IMG/VR virus record: IMGVR_UViG_3300008267_000069
Location: 1-60,812 of that record
Direction: 5' to 3' (one strand)
DNA: 60,812 nt
From: a virus
In this document: positions 21,984 through 29,997 of the stretch, one piece after another
Position numbering within the stretch: position 1 is the stretch's first letter
How the letters are laid out: each line of letters opens with the position of its first letter
Notes under the pieces: model-generated
The model's input: the letters and a program-made list of their open reading frames with translations, nothing else
What the model was told of the DNA's origin: nothing
Databases searched by the model: none
Translations under genes and position numbers: made by a program

Positions 21984-23721
21984 GACTGAGCCGTATGCCG
22001 CAAGGCGTATGCAGACGGCGCTGGCTCCAGAGGTGATGGCCAAGGTGGCCCGCCTCGGGCTGTCGCCTCGTCAGCAGGAGATGAATCGGCTCTGGGCTGC
22101 CTATCGAGGCCAGCAGTACAACGCTCGCAAGGTCGATTGGGATGGGACCGAGAGGACGGGCGGGATCGAGGCCGAGGCTATCGCCTCTGCGGGATTCATT
22201 TCCCCTGGCTTCTACGATGCGGGTGCGACCTTTCCGCTCAAGTTCCGCCGACCGACGACGCCCTATCACCTGCGGAAGGTGATCGTGGACCGTTTTTCGG
22301 GTCTGTTGTTCAGCGACCGAAAGCATCCGGCCATTCGGGTGGAGGGTGACGGGTTGGCCGAGGACTACATCCGGACGCTGGCCGAGGTCAGCCGCTTGTG
22401 GCCTGCCATGATCATGGCGCGGACCTATGGCGGGTCGATGGGATCGACGGCTGTTGGCTTCCAGTTCGTGGATGGAAAGCCGGTGGTTGAGGTGCATGAT
22501 CCCCGCTGGTGCCAGCCGGTGTTTGAGGATCGCCACGCTCTCAGGCTACGCAGCATTGAGAAGCGGTACATGTTTCCGGTGGATGAGCAGGATCCGGAGA
22601 CAGGCTACTGGGTGCAGCGTCCCTACTGGTACAGAAGGATTATTGACGAAGAGCGGGACATCCTCTTCGTGGCTACTCCCGTAACGGAGGAGGAGCCTGA
22701 GTGGGAGGTCGAGCGCGAGGTCGTTCATGGCTTTGGCTTCTGCCCTGTGGTCTGGGTGCAGAACCTGCCGGTGCAGGACGACATTGACGGAGATCCTGAC
22801 TGTCTGGGTGTGGACGACATGTGCGAGCAGATCGACGCACTGCTCTCGCAGGCCAATCAGGGCATTCTGGCGTCCTGTGATCCGACGCTGAAGTTGATCA
22901 CCGACGCCGAGTTGGACAGCATCAAGACCGGCAGCAAGAACGCCCTCAAGCTGCCGCAGGGTTCAACTGCCGACTACATGGAGATCAGCGGCCACGGCAT
23001 CAAGGCTGCGATGGACATGGTCAAGTACCTCCGTGAGATGGTGCTTGAGGTCGCGCAGTGCGTTCTGGATCAGCCTGGTGGCGCTTCCAGCCGACGCACG
23101 GCCACGGAGATTGAGCGCCTCTACGCCTCCATGCTGGCCAAGGCTGACGTGCTGCGCGAGCAGTACGGTGAGCGGTGCATCAAGCCCCTGCTGGAGATGA
23201 TGACCCGCGCCATCCGGATGATCGAGAAGCCCCGCGCTGTGGAGGGCGGCATCGTTCGGCAGTTCGTGAAGCTGCCGCCCCGCATCGTGACTCAGGCTGA
23301 TCTGTCCACCACTCGGGAAGAGCGGCGGCTGCCTCCGGATGAGGGGGCCATGATCAACCTGAACTGGGGGCCGTACTTCAACCCGTCGCTGGATGAGGCG
23401 TTCAAGGCCGTGCAGGCCGCCACCACCGCTCGGCTGGGTGGGCTGCTTGATCATGAGCAGGCGGTTGGCTTTGTGGCCCCCTACTTCCTTGTTGAGGACT
23501 CGCGAGCCATGGCTCGAAAGATCCAGCAGGAAAAGCAGGCGGCAGCCGAAAAGCTGGACGAGGAACTCATGCGGGGGCTGACCAGCCCTGAGTGGGGCGA
23601 GAGCAAGCTGAAGCTCTCCTCCGACGCGGCTGCTCTGATCCCGCCGCTGCCGTCGGATGACGTGGATGCGCCGGCCAAGGTGGCGCACCCGGATGACGTG
23701 CCCGCATCTGAGTTGTCATAA
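21967..23721 (+). CDS. portal protein, SPP1 gp6-like
   Basis: 584 aa. Forms the dodecameric ring at the special vertex through which DNA is pumped. The sequence has the portal pattern YHLRKVIVDRFSGLLF, PRWCQPVFEDRH, a long central segment rich in Trp/Tyr and the tunnel-helix region (IKAAMDMVKYLREMVLEV) followed by ATEIERLYASMLAKADVLRE. The C-terminal part is an acidic linker. Positioned directly after terminase; stop and next start overlap (TAATG). Confidence 0.88.
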   Translation: MSSGTRTEPYAARRMQTALAPEVMAKVARLGLSPRQQEMNRLWAAYRGQQYNARKVDWDGTERTGGIEAEAIASAGFISPGFYDAGATFPLKFRRPTTPYHLRKVIVDRFSGLLFSDRKHPAIRVEGDGLAEDYIRTLAEVSRLWPAMIMARTYGGSMGSTAVGFQFVDGKPVVEVHDPRWCQPVFEDRHALRLRSIEKRYMFPVDEQDPETGYWVQRPYWYRRIIDEERDILFVATPVTEEEPEWEVEREVVHGFGFCPVVWVQNLPVQDDIDGDPDCLGVDDMCEQIDALLSQANQGILASCDPTLKLITDAELDSIKTGSKNALKLPQGSTADYMEISGHGIKAAMDMVKYLREMVLEVAQCVLDQPGGASSRRTATEIERLYASMLAKADVLREQYGERCIKPLLEMMTRAIRMIEKPRAVEGGIVRQFVKLPPRIVTQADLSTTREERRLPPDEGAMINLNWGPYFNPSLDEAFKAVQAATTARLGGLLDHEQAVGFVAPYFLVEDSRAMARKIQQEKQAAAEKLDEELMRGLTSPEWGESKLKLSSDAAALIPPLPSDDVDAPAKVAHPDDVPASELS

Positions 23722-24188
23722 TGTTGCTGGCCATCGACTTCGACAACGTGGTGGTGGACAGCCGCAAGCGGTCCTACGCTGACACCACCACGCCGCTGGA
23801 GTTCATGCCTGGTGCCAAGGAGGGGCTGCGCTCGCTCAAGGCGGCAGGGCATACGCTGCTTCTCTACAGCGCCCGCTCCAATCGCGCTCTGCTCTACACC
23901 TCCGAGTGGGATCCGCTGGTGCGGGCTGGAGTGAAGCGCCCCCATGAGGCGACGTGGGCGCAATCCAAGACGCTGCATTGGGCGCGCTATCGGCAGATGC
24001 TAGACTTTGTGGCAGCTGAGTTGCCCGGCATCTTTGATGCGGTCGATGACGGCTTGCAGGGCAAGCCCTTGGCTGACGTGTTCATTGATGATCGGGCTTT
24101 ATCATTCGGTGACGGCTCGGATCGTATAGGATGGGCGCAGATCGCAAACCTGTACGGCGCGCCCTCCGCACGCGCCGAGGAGTCCTGA
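23721..24188 (+). CDS. HAD-like phosphatase/nucleotidase
   Basis: 155 aa with the HAD motifs: AIDFDNVVVDS (motif I, nucleophile D6 and D8), LLLYSARSN (motif II), a Lys in the KTLHWARY region and ADVFIDDRA (motif IV). The short cap-less form resembles phage HAD enzymes of the 5'-nucleotidase or polynucleotide-phosphatase type. Substrate unknown. It is unusual for such an enzyme to sit between portal and head genes; it starts on the portal's stop codon. Confidence 0.75.
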   Translation: MLLAIDFDNVVVDSRKRSYADTTTPLEFMPGAKEGLRSLKAAGHTLLLYSARSNRALLYTSEWDPLVRAGVKRPHEATWAQSKTLHWARYRQMLDFVAAELPGIFDAVDDGLQGKPLADVFIDDRALSFGDGSDRIGWAQIANLYGAPSARAEES

Positions 24189-24649
24189 TGTCTGACGACA
24201 CCAAGTCCAAGATCATCTCCCCCGCCGAGGCTCTGGCCCCCAAGCAGGAGATCCTGCATCGGCAGAAGTTCATGAAGGGGCAGATGACGCCGCAAGAGGC
24301 CCATCGGAAGTGGGGCATCGGCAAGCGATGCAGCGGCTGTGGCGCCCCTGGTGCGATCCGCATTCGGGTGTTCATGCCGGTGGACGAGGCCATGAAGAAG
24401 GCGCCCAACCTCATGGCGCAGATCATGCTGGCTAATCCTGATGGCAGCGGCAAGCTACCGACCATTCGGTTCAAGGAGTCCAAGGGCGACGAGGCGGGCA
24501 AGGACTACATCAAGGCCAGCGACACCGCTTGGTGCAGCCACTGCTCGACGCAGGCCCGTCTGGATGCTGCGCGTGGCGCGCCCAGCTGGGCTGTGGTTGA
24601 GATTGATGAGGGCAAGAAGGACAAGATCCGCGTCGGCTACGGAGACTGA
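24188..24649 (+). CDS. hypothetical protein with zinc-ribbon, 153 aa
   Basis: Starts MSDDTKSKIISPAEALAPKQ on the stop of the HAD gene (TGATG). Contains CSGCGAPG about residue 47 and CSHCST about 117, a split four-Cys metal site. The region between has PVDEAMKKAPNLMAQIML. Unknown; position suggests a head-associated or packaging-accessory protein. Confidence 0.65.
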   Translation: MSDDTKSKIISPAEALAPKQEILHRQKFMKGQMTPQEAHRKWGIGKRCSGCGAPGAIRIRVFMPVDEAMKKAPNLMAQIMLANPDGSGKLPTIRFKESKGDEAGKDYIKASDTAWCSHCSTQARLDAARGAPSWAVVEIDEGKKDKIRVGYGD

Positions 24650-24651
24650 CC

Positions 24652-25092
24652 ATGGGTGAGTTGGCAGCCCGCTACATGGCGCACAAGCGCAAGCCTGAAC
24701 CTGACCTCTCACCCAACGAGGCCAAGGCGCTTCAGAAGCTGCAAGCCGAGGCTGCGGCACATGGAGCGTCCTTGCACTCTAAGGGCTATGGCGGGCTGCC
24801 TCCTTCCCTGGTGCTGGGGCTGATGCGGCGAGACGAGTGGCGCTGCAAGCGGTGCGGTGGGCAGGACGACCTGTCCGTTCACCACAAGGCTGGCGTGGTG
24901 TCCTCCAAGTACATCAGCCGCATGGGGCACAAGAACGTGCCGGGCGCACTCGCCGTGATCTGCCATTCCTGCCATGACGCCATTCATGACCAAGCAAGAG
25001 CCGAGGGCATCGACTCCAGCCAGGTCATGCCCGAGGGCGACGTGGCTACTGAGCGAGACAAGGGGCTGCCCGTGGCGCAGCCAGAGACGTAG
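24652..25092 (+). CDS. HNH endonuclease
   Basis: 146 aa. The HNH core reads CKRCGG...LSVHHKAGVV...NVPGALAVICHSCHDAIHD: two CxxC pairs, His-His and the terminal His. HNH proteins near terminases are needed for cos cleavage in some phages (HK97 gp74); free-standing homing-type HNH is the other option. Here it lies 3 kb downstream of TerL among head genes. Confidence 0.85.
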   Translation: MGELAARYMAHKRKPEPDLSPNEAKALQKLQAEAAAHGASLHSKGYGGLPPSLVLGLMRRDEWRCKRCGGQDDLSVHHKAGVVSSKYISRMGHKNVPGALAVICHSCHDAIHDQARAEGIDSSQVMPEGDVATERDKGLPVAQPET

Positions 25093-25103
25093 AGGCACCA
25101 TCC

Positions 25104-25478
25104 ATGGCCATTGATCCCAAGAAGCTGTCTGCCTACTTGTCCACCGTTGAGGCCCGCCCCGGCCGAAAGCCGCTGCCAGTTGTGTCAAGTGAGGAGCGCG
25201 AGAGCAAGGCCGCGCCTGACCTCGACGCCCAGCGTGAACGGCTTGAGCATGGTGCCGACACCACGGACGACCAGTTGAAGCGCCTCCTCTCCGAGAGTGT
25301 GGGCTACATGGAGTTGGACGAGGCTGCCAAGGGCTTCGCGTGCGGCGCTTGTGTCAGCTACGACACCGACGGTGAAGGCTGCGGCAACCCCAAGGTCAAG
25401 GCTCCGGTGAGCGCCCGACATGGCTGCTGCAACCTCTACTGGCCGGCGCATGGAGAACCGGCTTTCCCCGCGAAATAG
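25104..25478 (+). CDS. Cys-rich protein, 124 aa
   Basis: Starts MAIDPKKLSAYLSTVEA, an N-terminus resembling that of the 144-aa protein at 26877 (MPVDPKLLKSYMSEVKEA). The C-terminal 50 residues contain CGACVSYDTDGEGCGN and HGCCNLYWPAHG, five Cys that could coordinate metal or an Fe-S cluster, reminiscent of high-potential iron-sulphur layouts. Unknown function. Ends in TAG; a 385-bp non-coding gap follows. Confidence 0.65.
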   Translation: MAIDPKKLSAYLSTVEARPGRKPLPVVSSEERESKAAPDLDAQRERLEHGADTTDDQLKRLLSESVGYMELDEAAKGFACGACVSYDTDGEGCGNPKVKAPVSARHGCCNLYWPAHGEPAFPAK

Positions 25479-25863
25479 CTGGCGTTTTTAGTCTCCAGAA
25501 AATCAAGTGTCGCTGGTGGCTTTGAGGGCTGGAGTGGACCCTGTGGAGCGATAATCAAGTGTCGCGGGTGAAAATCAAGTGTACCTGCCTATAAGTACCA
25601 AGAACTTATTTCTTCTGAAGAGCCTTACGGCTCTTCATCAGAAAGCGGAGTTTCACTCCGCGACTGATTTTGTTTCACAAGGAAGGCTGGACTGATCCAA
25701 CCCTCCTCACCCAGCCTCAACAAGGCACTGTGCCTCCCTCTTCACTCCAGCCTGCCGCGCCACCGGCCCGTCCGTGGCCGTAAAAGGCCATAGGACGCGC
25801 GAACGCACCCTCTCCCGTGTCCCACAGCACCCTCACCCCTCCGAGCGCGCCAGCGAGGCTCTA
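25479..25863. other. non-coding gap holding iteron/hairpin element copy B
   Basis: No gene. The left two thirds carry three AATCAAGTGT iterons and the 81-bp element described separately. The right part (25663-25863) has the hairpin GGCC-GTAAAA-GGCC (25774 area) and otherwise nothing specific. Confidence 0.55.
25501..25662 (+). repeat. iteron/hairpin element, copy B (non-coding)
   Basis: AATCAAGTGTCGC at 25501 and 25553, AATCAAGTGTACC at 25573, then the 81-bp core 25582-25662 that matches 9853-9933 inverted, with about three differences. Both hairpins are kept (GAAGAGCC-TTAC-GGCTCTTC and GCGGAGT-TTC-ACTCCGC). Stops and the lack of a start show it is not translated here. Confidence 0.75.
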
Positions 25864-26805
25864 ATGGCTTCCCGAGAAACAGCCGCCCTGCGCGCCTATC
25901 AAGCCTCCATCGCCAAGGGGCGGGCGCGCTTGGATCGTCTTCTTGACCGGCGCAGCGTGCTGGCGCTCAAGAAGTTCTACGACCGAGCGCAGGATGACCT
26001 GGAGGGGCGCCTGCACAAGATGGCTCGGGGAGTTCACAAGGAGCCGCTGACGCCGCTTCAGGTTCAGCAGTTGCTGGAGCAGGTGCGGCTGGCCCAGCAG
26101 GTCATCGCCCGCCGACTGCACCAGCAATTCATGCCCATCTCGATGGAGGCGCAGGAGGAGGGGCTGGAGCAGGTGGCTGAGACGATTGAGGAGCAGGAGC
26201 GGCGCGCCTTTGGCTTGTCAGTCACGCTTCCGTTGGGTGACCCAGCGGTGGATGCCTCGCTGGTTGAAGTGCGCCGACCTCAACTAGCCGCACTCAACGA
26301 GCGGAGCTACCGCCGGTTCGGGGAGGCGGTGGCCTCGGCCATGGAGTTGGCGTTGGCAACGGCGCTATCGATGGGCGAGACTCCGGATGATGCGATTGAC
26401 CGTGTTCGCGCTGCTGCCGACGAGGAGTGGTGGCAGAGCGAGCGAGTTATTCACACAGAGATGGCGGCAGCGTTTAACACGGCGCAGGCGGATGGGATCT
26501 CGCTGGTCGGCCCGCAATTCAAGGGACTCGGCAAGCGGTGGTGTGAACTTGTGGACGATGCTACAGGCGCTCCGTTGGATAATCGTGTCGGCAACGACTC
26601 TCTTGTACTGCATGGGCAGGTGACTGCCATGTCTGGCGTGTTCGTAATGCCGCCAGACCCGCGTGTGAGTGCGCGTATGTGGAACTTGACATACTTCAGC
26701 AGTCCTAATCGACCCAATGATCGTAGCGTAACCAATGCGTGGCGACCTGGATGGGGTGTTCCAGGGTACCTGTGGCAAGGGGGCGAGCGTGTTCCTGTTC
26801 GCTAA
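25864..26805 (+). CDS. Mu gpF-like minor head protein
   Basis: 313 aa. Helical N-terminal two thirds and a C-terminal SPP1 gp7/Mu gpF-type domain: VIHTEMAAAFNTAQADG, RWCELVDDATGAPLDNRVG, SLVLHGQVTAMSGVFVMPPDP. Members help assemble the head and may enter the virion near the portal. The ATG at 25864 is chosen; an in-frame GTG 90 bases upstream adds a Ser/Arg-rich stretch with no ribosome binding site. Confidence 0.85.
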   Translation: MASRETAALRAYQASIAKGRARLDRLLDRRSVLALKKFYDRAQDDLEGRLHKMARGVHKEPLTPLQVQQLLEQVRLAQQVIARRLHQQFMPISMEAQEEGLEQVAETIEEQERRAFGLSVTLPLGDPAVDASLVEVRRPQLAALNERSYRRFGEAVASAMELALATALSMGETPDDAIDRVRAAADEEWWQSERVIHTEMAAAFNTAQADGISLVGPQFKGLGKRWCELVDDATGAPLDNRVGNDSLVLHGQVTAMSGVFVMPPDPRVSARMWNLTYFSSPNRPNDRSVTNAWRPGWGVPGYLWQGGERVPVR

Positions 26806-26817
26806 TCGCTTGACAGC

Positions 26818-26846
26818 GTGACATATTCCCCTCAACGGCGTATTGT
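26818..26846 (+). promoter_or_regulatory. candidate sigma-70 promoter in late region
   Basis: GTGACA, 17 bp, TATTGT, with a 24-base leader to the next gene. An overlapping TTGACA starts seven bases earlier. A small hairpin and CTTTTTG follow the -10. Confidence 0.4.
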
Positions 26847-26876
26847 GCCGCTGTTGACTTTTTGTGAGGGCTGCCA

Positions 26877-27311
26877 ATGCCGGTCGATCCCAAGTTGCTG
26901 AAGTCCTACATGTCTGAGGTCAAGGAGGCCAATGAGCCTGCTGACTACGAGGAAGAGGACGAGGGCGGTGGTGAGTTTGTCCATGAGGCCGCAGAGGCGC
27001 TGGAAGAGGCTGGCGTTGAGGATGGCTATGAGGGTTTCCTCAAGGCGTTCTTTGAGGCCGCGCCGGCTATTCAGGCAGCCGCCAGCAAGATCTACGTCAC
27101 GGCGCTGGACGAGATCGAAGACGACGTGAAGGAAGAGATCGCGTCGGCTCTGGACGAAATGCCTGACGAGGTTGTCAACGGCATCAAGGAGCATCTCTCG
27201 TCGCTTGATCCTGACGACCTCCATGAGTTCGTGGAAGAGTTGGAAGAGGCCGGTGGCATTGAGAACGACGCCTCTGTCGTTGCTTGGCTCTATTGGGCCT
27301 CGCGGATCTAG
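26877..27311 (+). CDS. acidic head-region protein, 144 aa
   Basis: Very acidic (ADYEEEDEGGGEFVHEAAEA...), helical throughout. The first 17 residues resemble those of the 124-aa protein at 25104, suggesting a shared targeting or binding tag. Unknown role; acidic proteins in this position can be internal head or scaffold-assisting proteins. Good GAGGG ribosome binding site. Confidence 0.65.
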   Translation: MPVDPKLLKSYMSEVKEANEPADYEEEDEGGGEFVHEAAEALEEAGVEDGYEGFLKAFFEAAPAIQAAASKIYVTALDEIEDDVKEEIASALDEMPDEVVNGIKEHLSSLDPDDLHEFVEELEEAGGIENDASVVAWLYWASRI

Positions 27312-27353
27312 TGGTTTGACGATTCCTCTGCGCTAGGGGAATCTGGAGGGACT

Positions 27354-27578
27354 ATGGCGCGCACCGTCGCAATGACCTATCCGCTCGACAAGCCCATTGA
27401 GATCCGTCCCGGTGTCATGCACCGCGAGGCGGACTTCCACGGCAACACGGGCCGATGGTACGCGCTGCCCCCTGAGGCAGCAGATCGCGCATCCAAGGGC
27501 GACCTGTCGATGACCTCGATCAAGGACTTTGAGCCTCGGGCGCTGACGGCACCCGGCGCTCCCTACCGACTGAAGTAG
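27354..27578 (+). CDS. hypothetical protein, 74 aa
   Basis: Small basic/neutral protein (MARTVAMTYPLDKPIEIRPG...) with no recognised family. Preceded by GGAGGG. Lies in a string of short head-region genes spaced about 10 bp apart. Confidence 0.65.
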   Translation: MARTVAMTYPLDKPIEIRPGVMHREADFHGNTGRWYALPPEAADRASKGDLSMTSIKDFEPRALTAPGAPYRLK

Positions 27579-27587
27579 AGGCTCACC

Positions 27588-27815
27588 ATGGCGTACACTC
27601 CTCCTCCCTCCCCTGGCACTTTGCGGTCCAGCCGCAAGCGCGCCCTTGAGATCGGAACCGAGCGTTCCGGCTTTGAGGGAACGATCCCGTACGATGCGAC
27701 TGCCGGTGTGCCGGTTGGCGCCTCGACGGGACACTATGTCCAGCGGCCCCCGGCAGTCGGCGGTGCCGGCGGCTCGATCAACACGCCCACCCCGTTCGCC
27801 AACCTCAAGAAGTAG
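27588..27815 (+). CDS. small Pro-rich protein, 75 aa
   Basis: Pro/Gly/Ser-rich, likely unstructured, ending TPTPFANLKK. The ending PFANLK recurs in the next gene, so the two probably share an ancestor or binding partner. Unknown function, between gpF-like protein and scaffold. Confidence 0.6.
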   Translation: MAYTPPPSPGTLRSSRKRALEIGTERSGFEGTIPYDATAGVPVGASTGHYVQRPPAVGGAGGSINTPTPFANLKK

Positions 27816-27824
27816 AGGATCAAC

Positions 27825-28004
27825 ATGCACAGCAACGACAAGCTGGCGTCTGCCGTCAGCCCCGCAATGCCTGAGGTGGTCAACGTCTATGACGCTGCCG
27901 CCGGCAAGTACCACAGCCGCGTGTGCGACACGCCCCCGGCACCTGCCTCGATGCACCTGCCGGGAACCCCCATGCCGTTCGCCAACCTCAAGGCTGGCAA
28001 GTAG
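27825..28004 (+). CDS. small Pro-rich protein, 59 aa
   Basis: Read directly from the sequence: ATG at 27825 after GAGGATCAAC, TAG at 28002-28004. Contains VNVYDAAAGKYHSR in the middle and ends PFANLKAGK. It shares PFANLK with the preceding gene and the YDA-AGKY phrase with the following gene, linking all three as a small paralogous family. Confidence 0.6.
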   Translation: MHSNDKLASAVSPAMPEVVNVYDAAAGKYHSRVCDTPPAPASMHLPGTPMPFANLKAGK

Positions 28005-28013
28005 GAGTCACAG

Positions 28014-28205
28014 ATGGATACCAGCAATGTTGGACAGGGCCGCGCTTACGCCGAGGCAGTGAACGCCTACGACGCCAAGGCCGGCAAGTACGCAGATCAG
28101 CTGCCCGCCATGCCGACCGAGAGCAAGCTGCCCACGCAGCAGATGCCCATGGCTCCCATGCCTTCGCCCTTCGTCATCAAGGGTGGCGGCGGCGGCGAGC
28201 GGTAA
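28014..28205 (+). CDS. small Pro/Met-rich protein, 63 aa
   Basis: MDTSNVGQGRAYAEAVNAYD then AKAGKYADQ: the phrase VNAYDAKAGKY matches VNVYDAAAGKY of the upstream gene. The C-terminal half is Pro/Met-rich, ending in a Gly run. Ribosome binding AGGAG. Unknown; abuts the next gene with no spacer. Confidence 0.6.
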   Translation: MDTSNVGQGRAYAEAVNAYDAKAGKYADQLPAMPTESKLPTQQMPMAPMPSPFVIKGGGGGER

Positions 28206-28586
28206 GTGGCCGACCAGTTCACACTTGCAGGCAGCTACACGGCGACCCCGGCCTCGGGGTCGCCTTCTGCTGATCCCATGATCACGGCTCCGATCAACGA
28301 GTCGATGATGCTGGGAACAGAGCTGACCTCGCAGATCACGCTGAACGCGGACGCGCCTGCAAGCCTGCCTTTCGGCGGGCTTTCTGGCGTCAATGCGCTG
28401 ATCGTCAAGTGCGTGGGTGGGAAGGTCATTGTCCGGATCACCTCGGCGGATGGTTCCGCTCAGGCGATTCCGGTCGATTCCTTCCTTGCATTGACCAGCG
28501 CATCCGCAGACATTACGGCCGTCACGGTGCAGCGGACTCCCGCTACGCAGACGGTCGTTAAGTACTTCCTTGGCCAGAAGGCTTAG
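28206..28586 (+). CDS. hypothetical virion-type protein, 126 aa
   Basis: GTG start directly after the previous stop. Thr/Ser/Ala-rich beta protein (LIVKCVGGKVIVRITSADG...AVTVQRTPATQTVVKYFLG), the composition of capsid decoration or structural proteins. No family recognised. Confidence 0.6.
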   Translation: MADQFTLAGSYTATPASGSPSADPMITAPINESMMLGTELTSQITLNADAPASLPFGGLSGVNALIVKCVGGKVIVRITSADGSAQAIPVDSFLALTSASADITAVTVQRTPATQTVVKYFLGQKA

Positions 28587-28615
28587 GAATCATCCCCAAC
28601 CTGGAGAGCAAGACA

Positions 28616-28978
28616 ATGGCTGAGACTCTGAAGAGCGCGCTCAACCGCGCCAACCCCAACACTCTGGCTGACGCGATGGCGAAGGTTGACTTCGGCACCA
28701 TGATCGAGCCTAAGACCGCGACTGTGGCGCAGCCTGCGGCTGCCACCATCACTCTGGACCCGCCGGCTCTGGCAGTGTTCAGCGTGCGCGTGACTGCTGG
28801 TGCTGCGGCTGCTGGCGTTCGCACCGTGACCGATGCGGGCGGCACCGCCTCTGGCACCGTCTGCACCCTGTCGGCTGACGGCGCGACCCTGACCTTTGAG
28901 GCGAACGTGACCGGCGCGGTGGTCAGCTACATGCCCCGTTCGGCCACCCCGCTCGACACCGCTTGGCCGTCGATCTAA
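28616..28978 (+). CDS. hypothetical structural-type protein, 120 aa
   Basis: Short helical N-terminus (MAETLKSALNRANPNTLADA) followed by a beta-rich Ala/Thr/Val domain (ALAVFSVRVTAGAAAAGVRT). Similar phage proteins near capsid genes are often decoration or capsid-stabilising proteins; not certain. A 158-nt leader with stem-loops separates it from the scaffold gene. Confidence 0.6.
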   Translation: MAETLKSALNRANPNTLADAMAKVDFGTMIEPKTATVAQPAAATITLDPPALAVFSVRVTAGAAAAGVRTVTDAGGTASGTVCTLSADGATLTFEANVTGAVVSYMPRSATPLDTAWPSI

Positions 28979-29009
28979 TCGACTGACGCAGCGATTCCCT
29001 TCCGCCCGT

Positions 29010-29074
29010 GTGCGATAGCAGTTCACCGATCAACGGGACACGGCCCGCTGATCATTCTTAGCAGAAGCTCGCAC
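29010..29074 (+). promoter_or_regulatory. structured leader of scaffold gene
   Basis: GTGCGA (29010-15) pairs with TCGCAC (29069-74), enclosing GATCA...TGATC (29028-32/29049-53) and CGGG/CCCG. A second helix TCACC/GGTGA follows closer to the start codon. Confidence 0.4.
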
Positions 29075-29136
29075 TTCGACCGTCACCACGCTAACGACGG
29101 CGGTGAATAGTCGGAAAGGCGAGAGAAGGAGAGCAG

Positions 29137-29997
29137 ATGCAGGAAGAGAACACCAACCCCACCAACGAGGTGACCGCAGCGGATGCTGTGGCGGCCTCGC
29201 TTGCCCCGACCATGGAGGTTACTTCGGCTCCTGGCGCGGCAGACGTGTCCCTGCCGACCATCGCAGGTGGCAAGAACGTGATCCTCCCCCAGCACGCCAT
29301 TGGCAAGCTGAAGGAGGAGCATCGGCAGCGCGGCAAGCGCGAGGCAATGACTGAGCTGGAGGCCAAGTTCAAGGCTGCTGGCTTCTCTAGCCTTGACGAT
29401 GCGCTTGCGGCTATGGCGGCGGCTCGCAATCCGCCTCCCGCCAAGGCAGCGCAGCCGGCCAAGCAGGTGAAGGCTCCTGTGGTTGAGGAGATGGATGAAG
29501 ACGTGCAGGCAACGACCGCTGCACAGCCCTCCTCGGGCGCGGACTACACCAAGCAGTTGCAGCGACTCCAGCGTGAGCGGGAGCGTTTGGCCAAGCAGTT
29601 CGCCACTGAGCAGGCACAGCGCCGGAAGCTCCAGCGCACCCTTGAGGCCAAGGAGGCCGAGTTCGCTATTCGCGAGACGGCTGTGGGCAAGGGCGTGAAG
29701 GACGTGGATTACGCAGTGCGTCTGATTCAGCGGGAACTGGAAGGCAAGGACGAGAGGGCACTGGCTGCGTTTGACGAGGGCAAGTTCTTTGACACCCTTC
29801 GTTCGACCCATCCGTACCTTTTCGGTGAGACTGTGGTGCCGGCAAACACCGGAACCGGCGTTGGGGCTGCTCCTGCGGCTCCCAAGGCGGGCACGGTGCA
29901 GGCAGCGCAGGGTGCGGCAGGCAAGGTTGATGTCCGCACCATGAAGCCCGACGAGTACCGGAACTACCTCCGTATGCGGGGTCTGTACGCCCCCTAG
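29137..29997 (+). CDS. scaffolding protein, putative
   Basis: 286 aa, immediately before the major capsid gene. Low-complexity ends and a long coiled coil in the middle (DYTKQLQRLQRERERLAKQF...LQRTLEAKEAEFAIRETAVG). The C-terminal tail contains VDVRTMKPDEYRNYLRMRGL, like the capsid-binding tail of phage scaffolds. It would direct prohead assembly and then leave. No protease is seen in this window. Ribosome binding AGGAG. Confidence 0.75.
   Translation: MQEENTNPTNEVTAADAVAASLAPTMEVTSAPGAADVSLPTIAGGKNVILPQHAIGKLKEEHRQRGKREAMTELEAKFKAAGFSSLDDALAAMAAARNPPPAKAAQPAKQVKAPVVEEMDEDVQATTAAQPSSGADYTKQLQRLQRERERLAKQFATEQAQRRKLQRTLEAKEAEFAIRETAVGKGVKDVDYAVRLIQRELEGKDERALAAFDEGKFFDTLRSTHPYLFGETVVPANTGTGVGAAPAAPKAGTVQAAQGAAGKVDVRTMKPDEYRNYLRMRGLYAP

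Noticed and set aside
26832-26865. Hairpin with CTTTTTG as a terminator
   Set aside because: The stem is interrupted and overlaps the -10 of a better promoter candidate right before the 144-aa gene.
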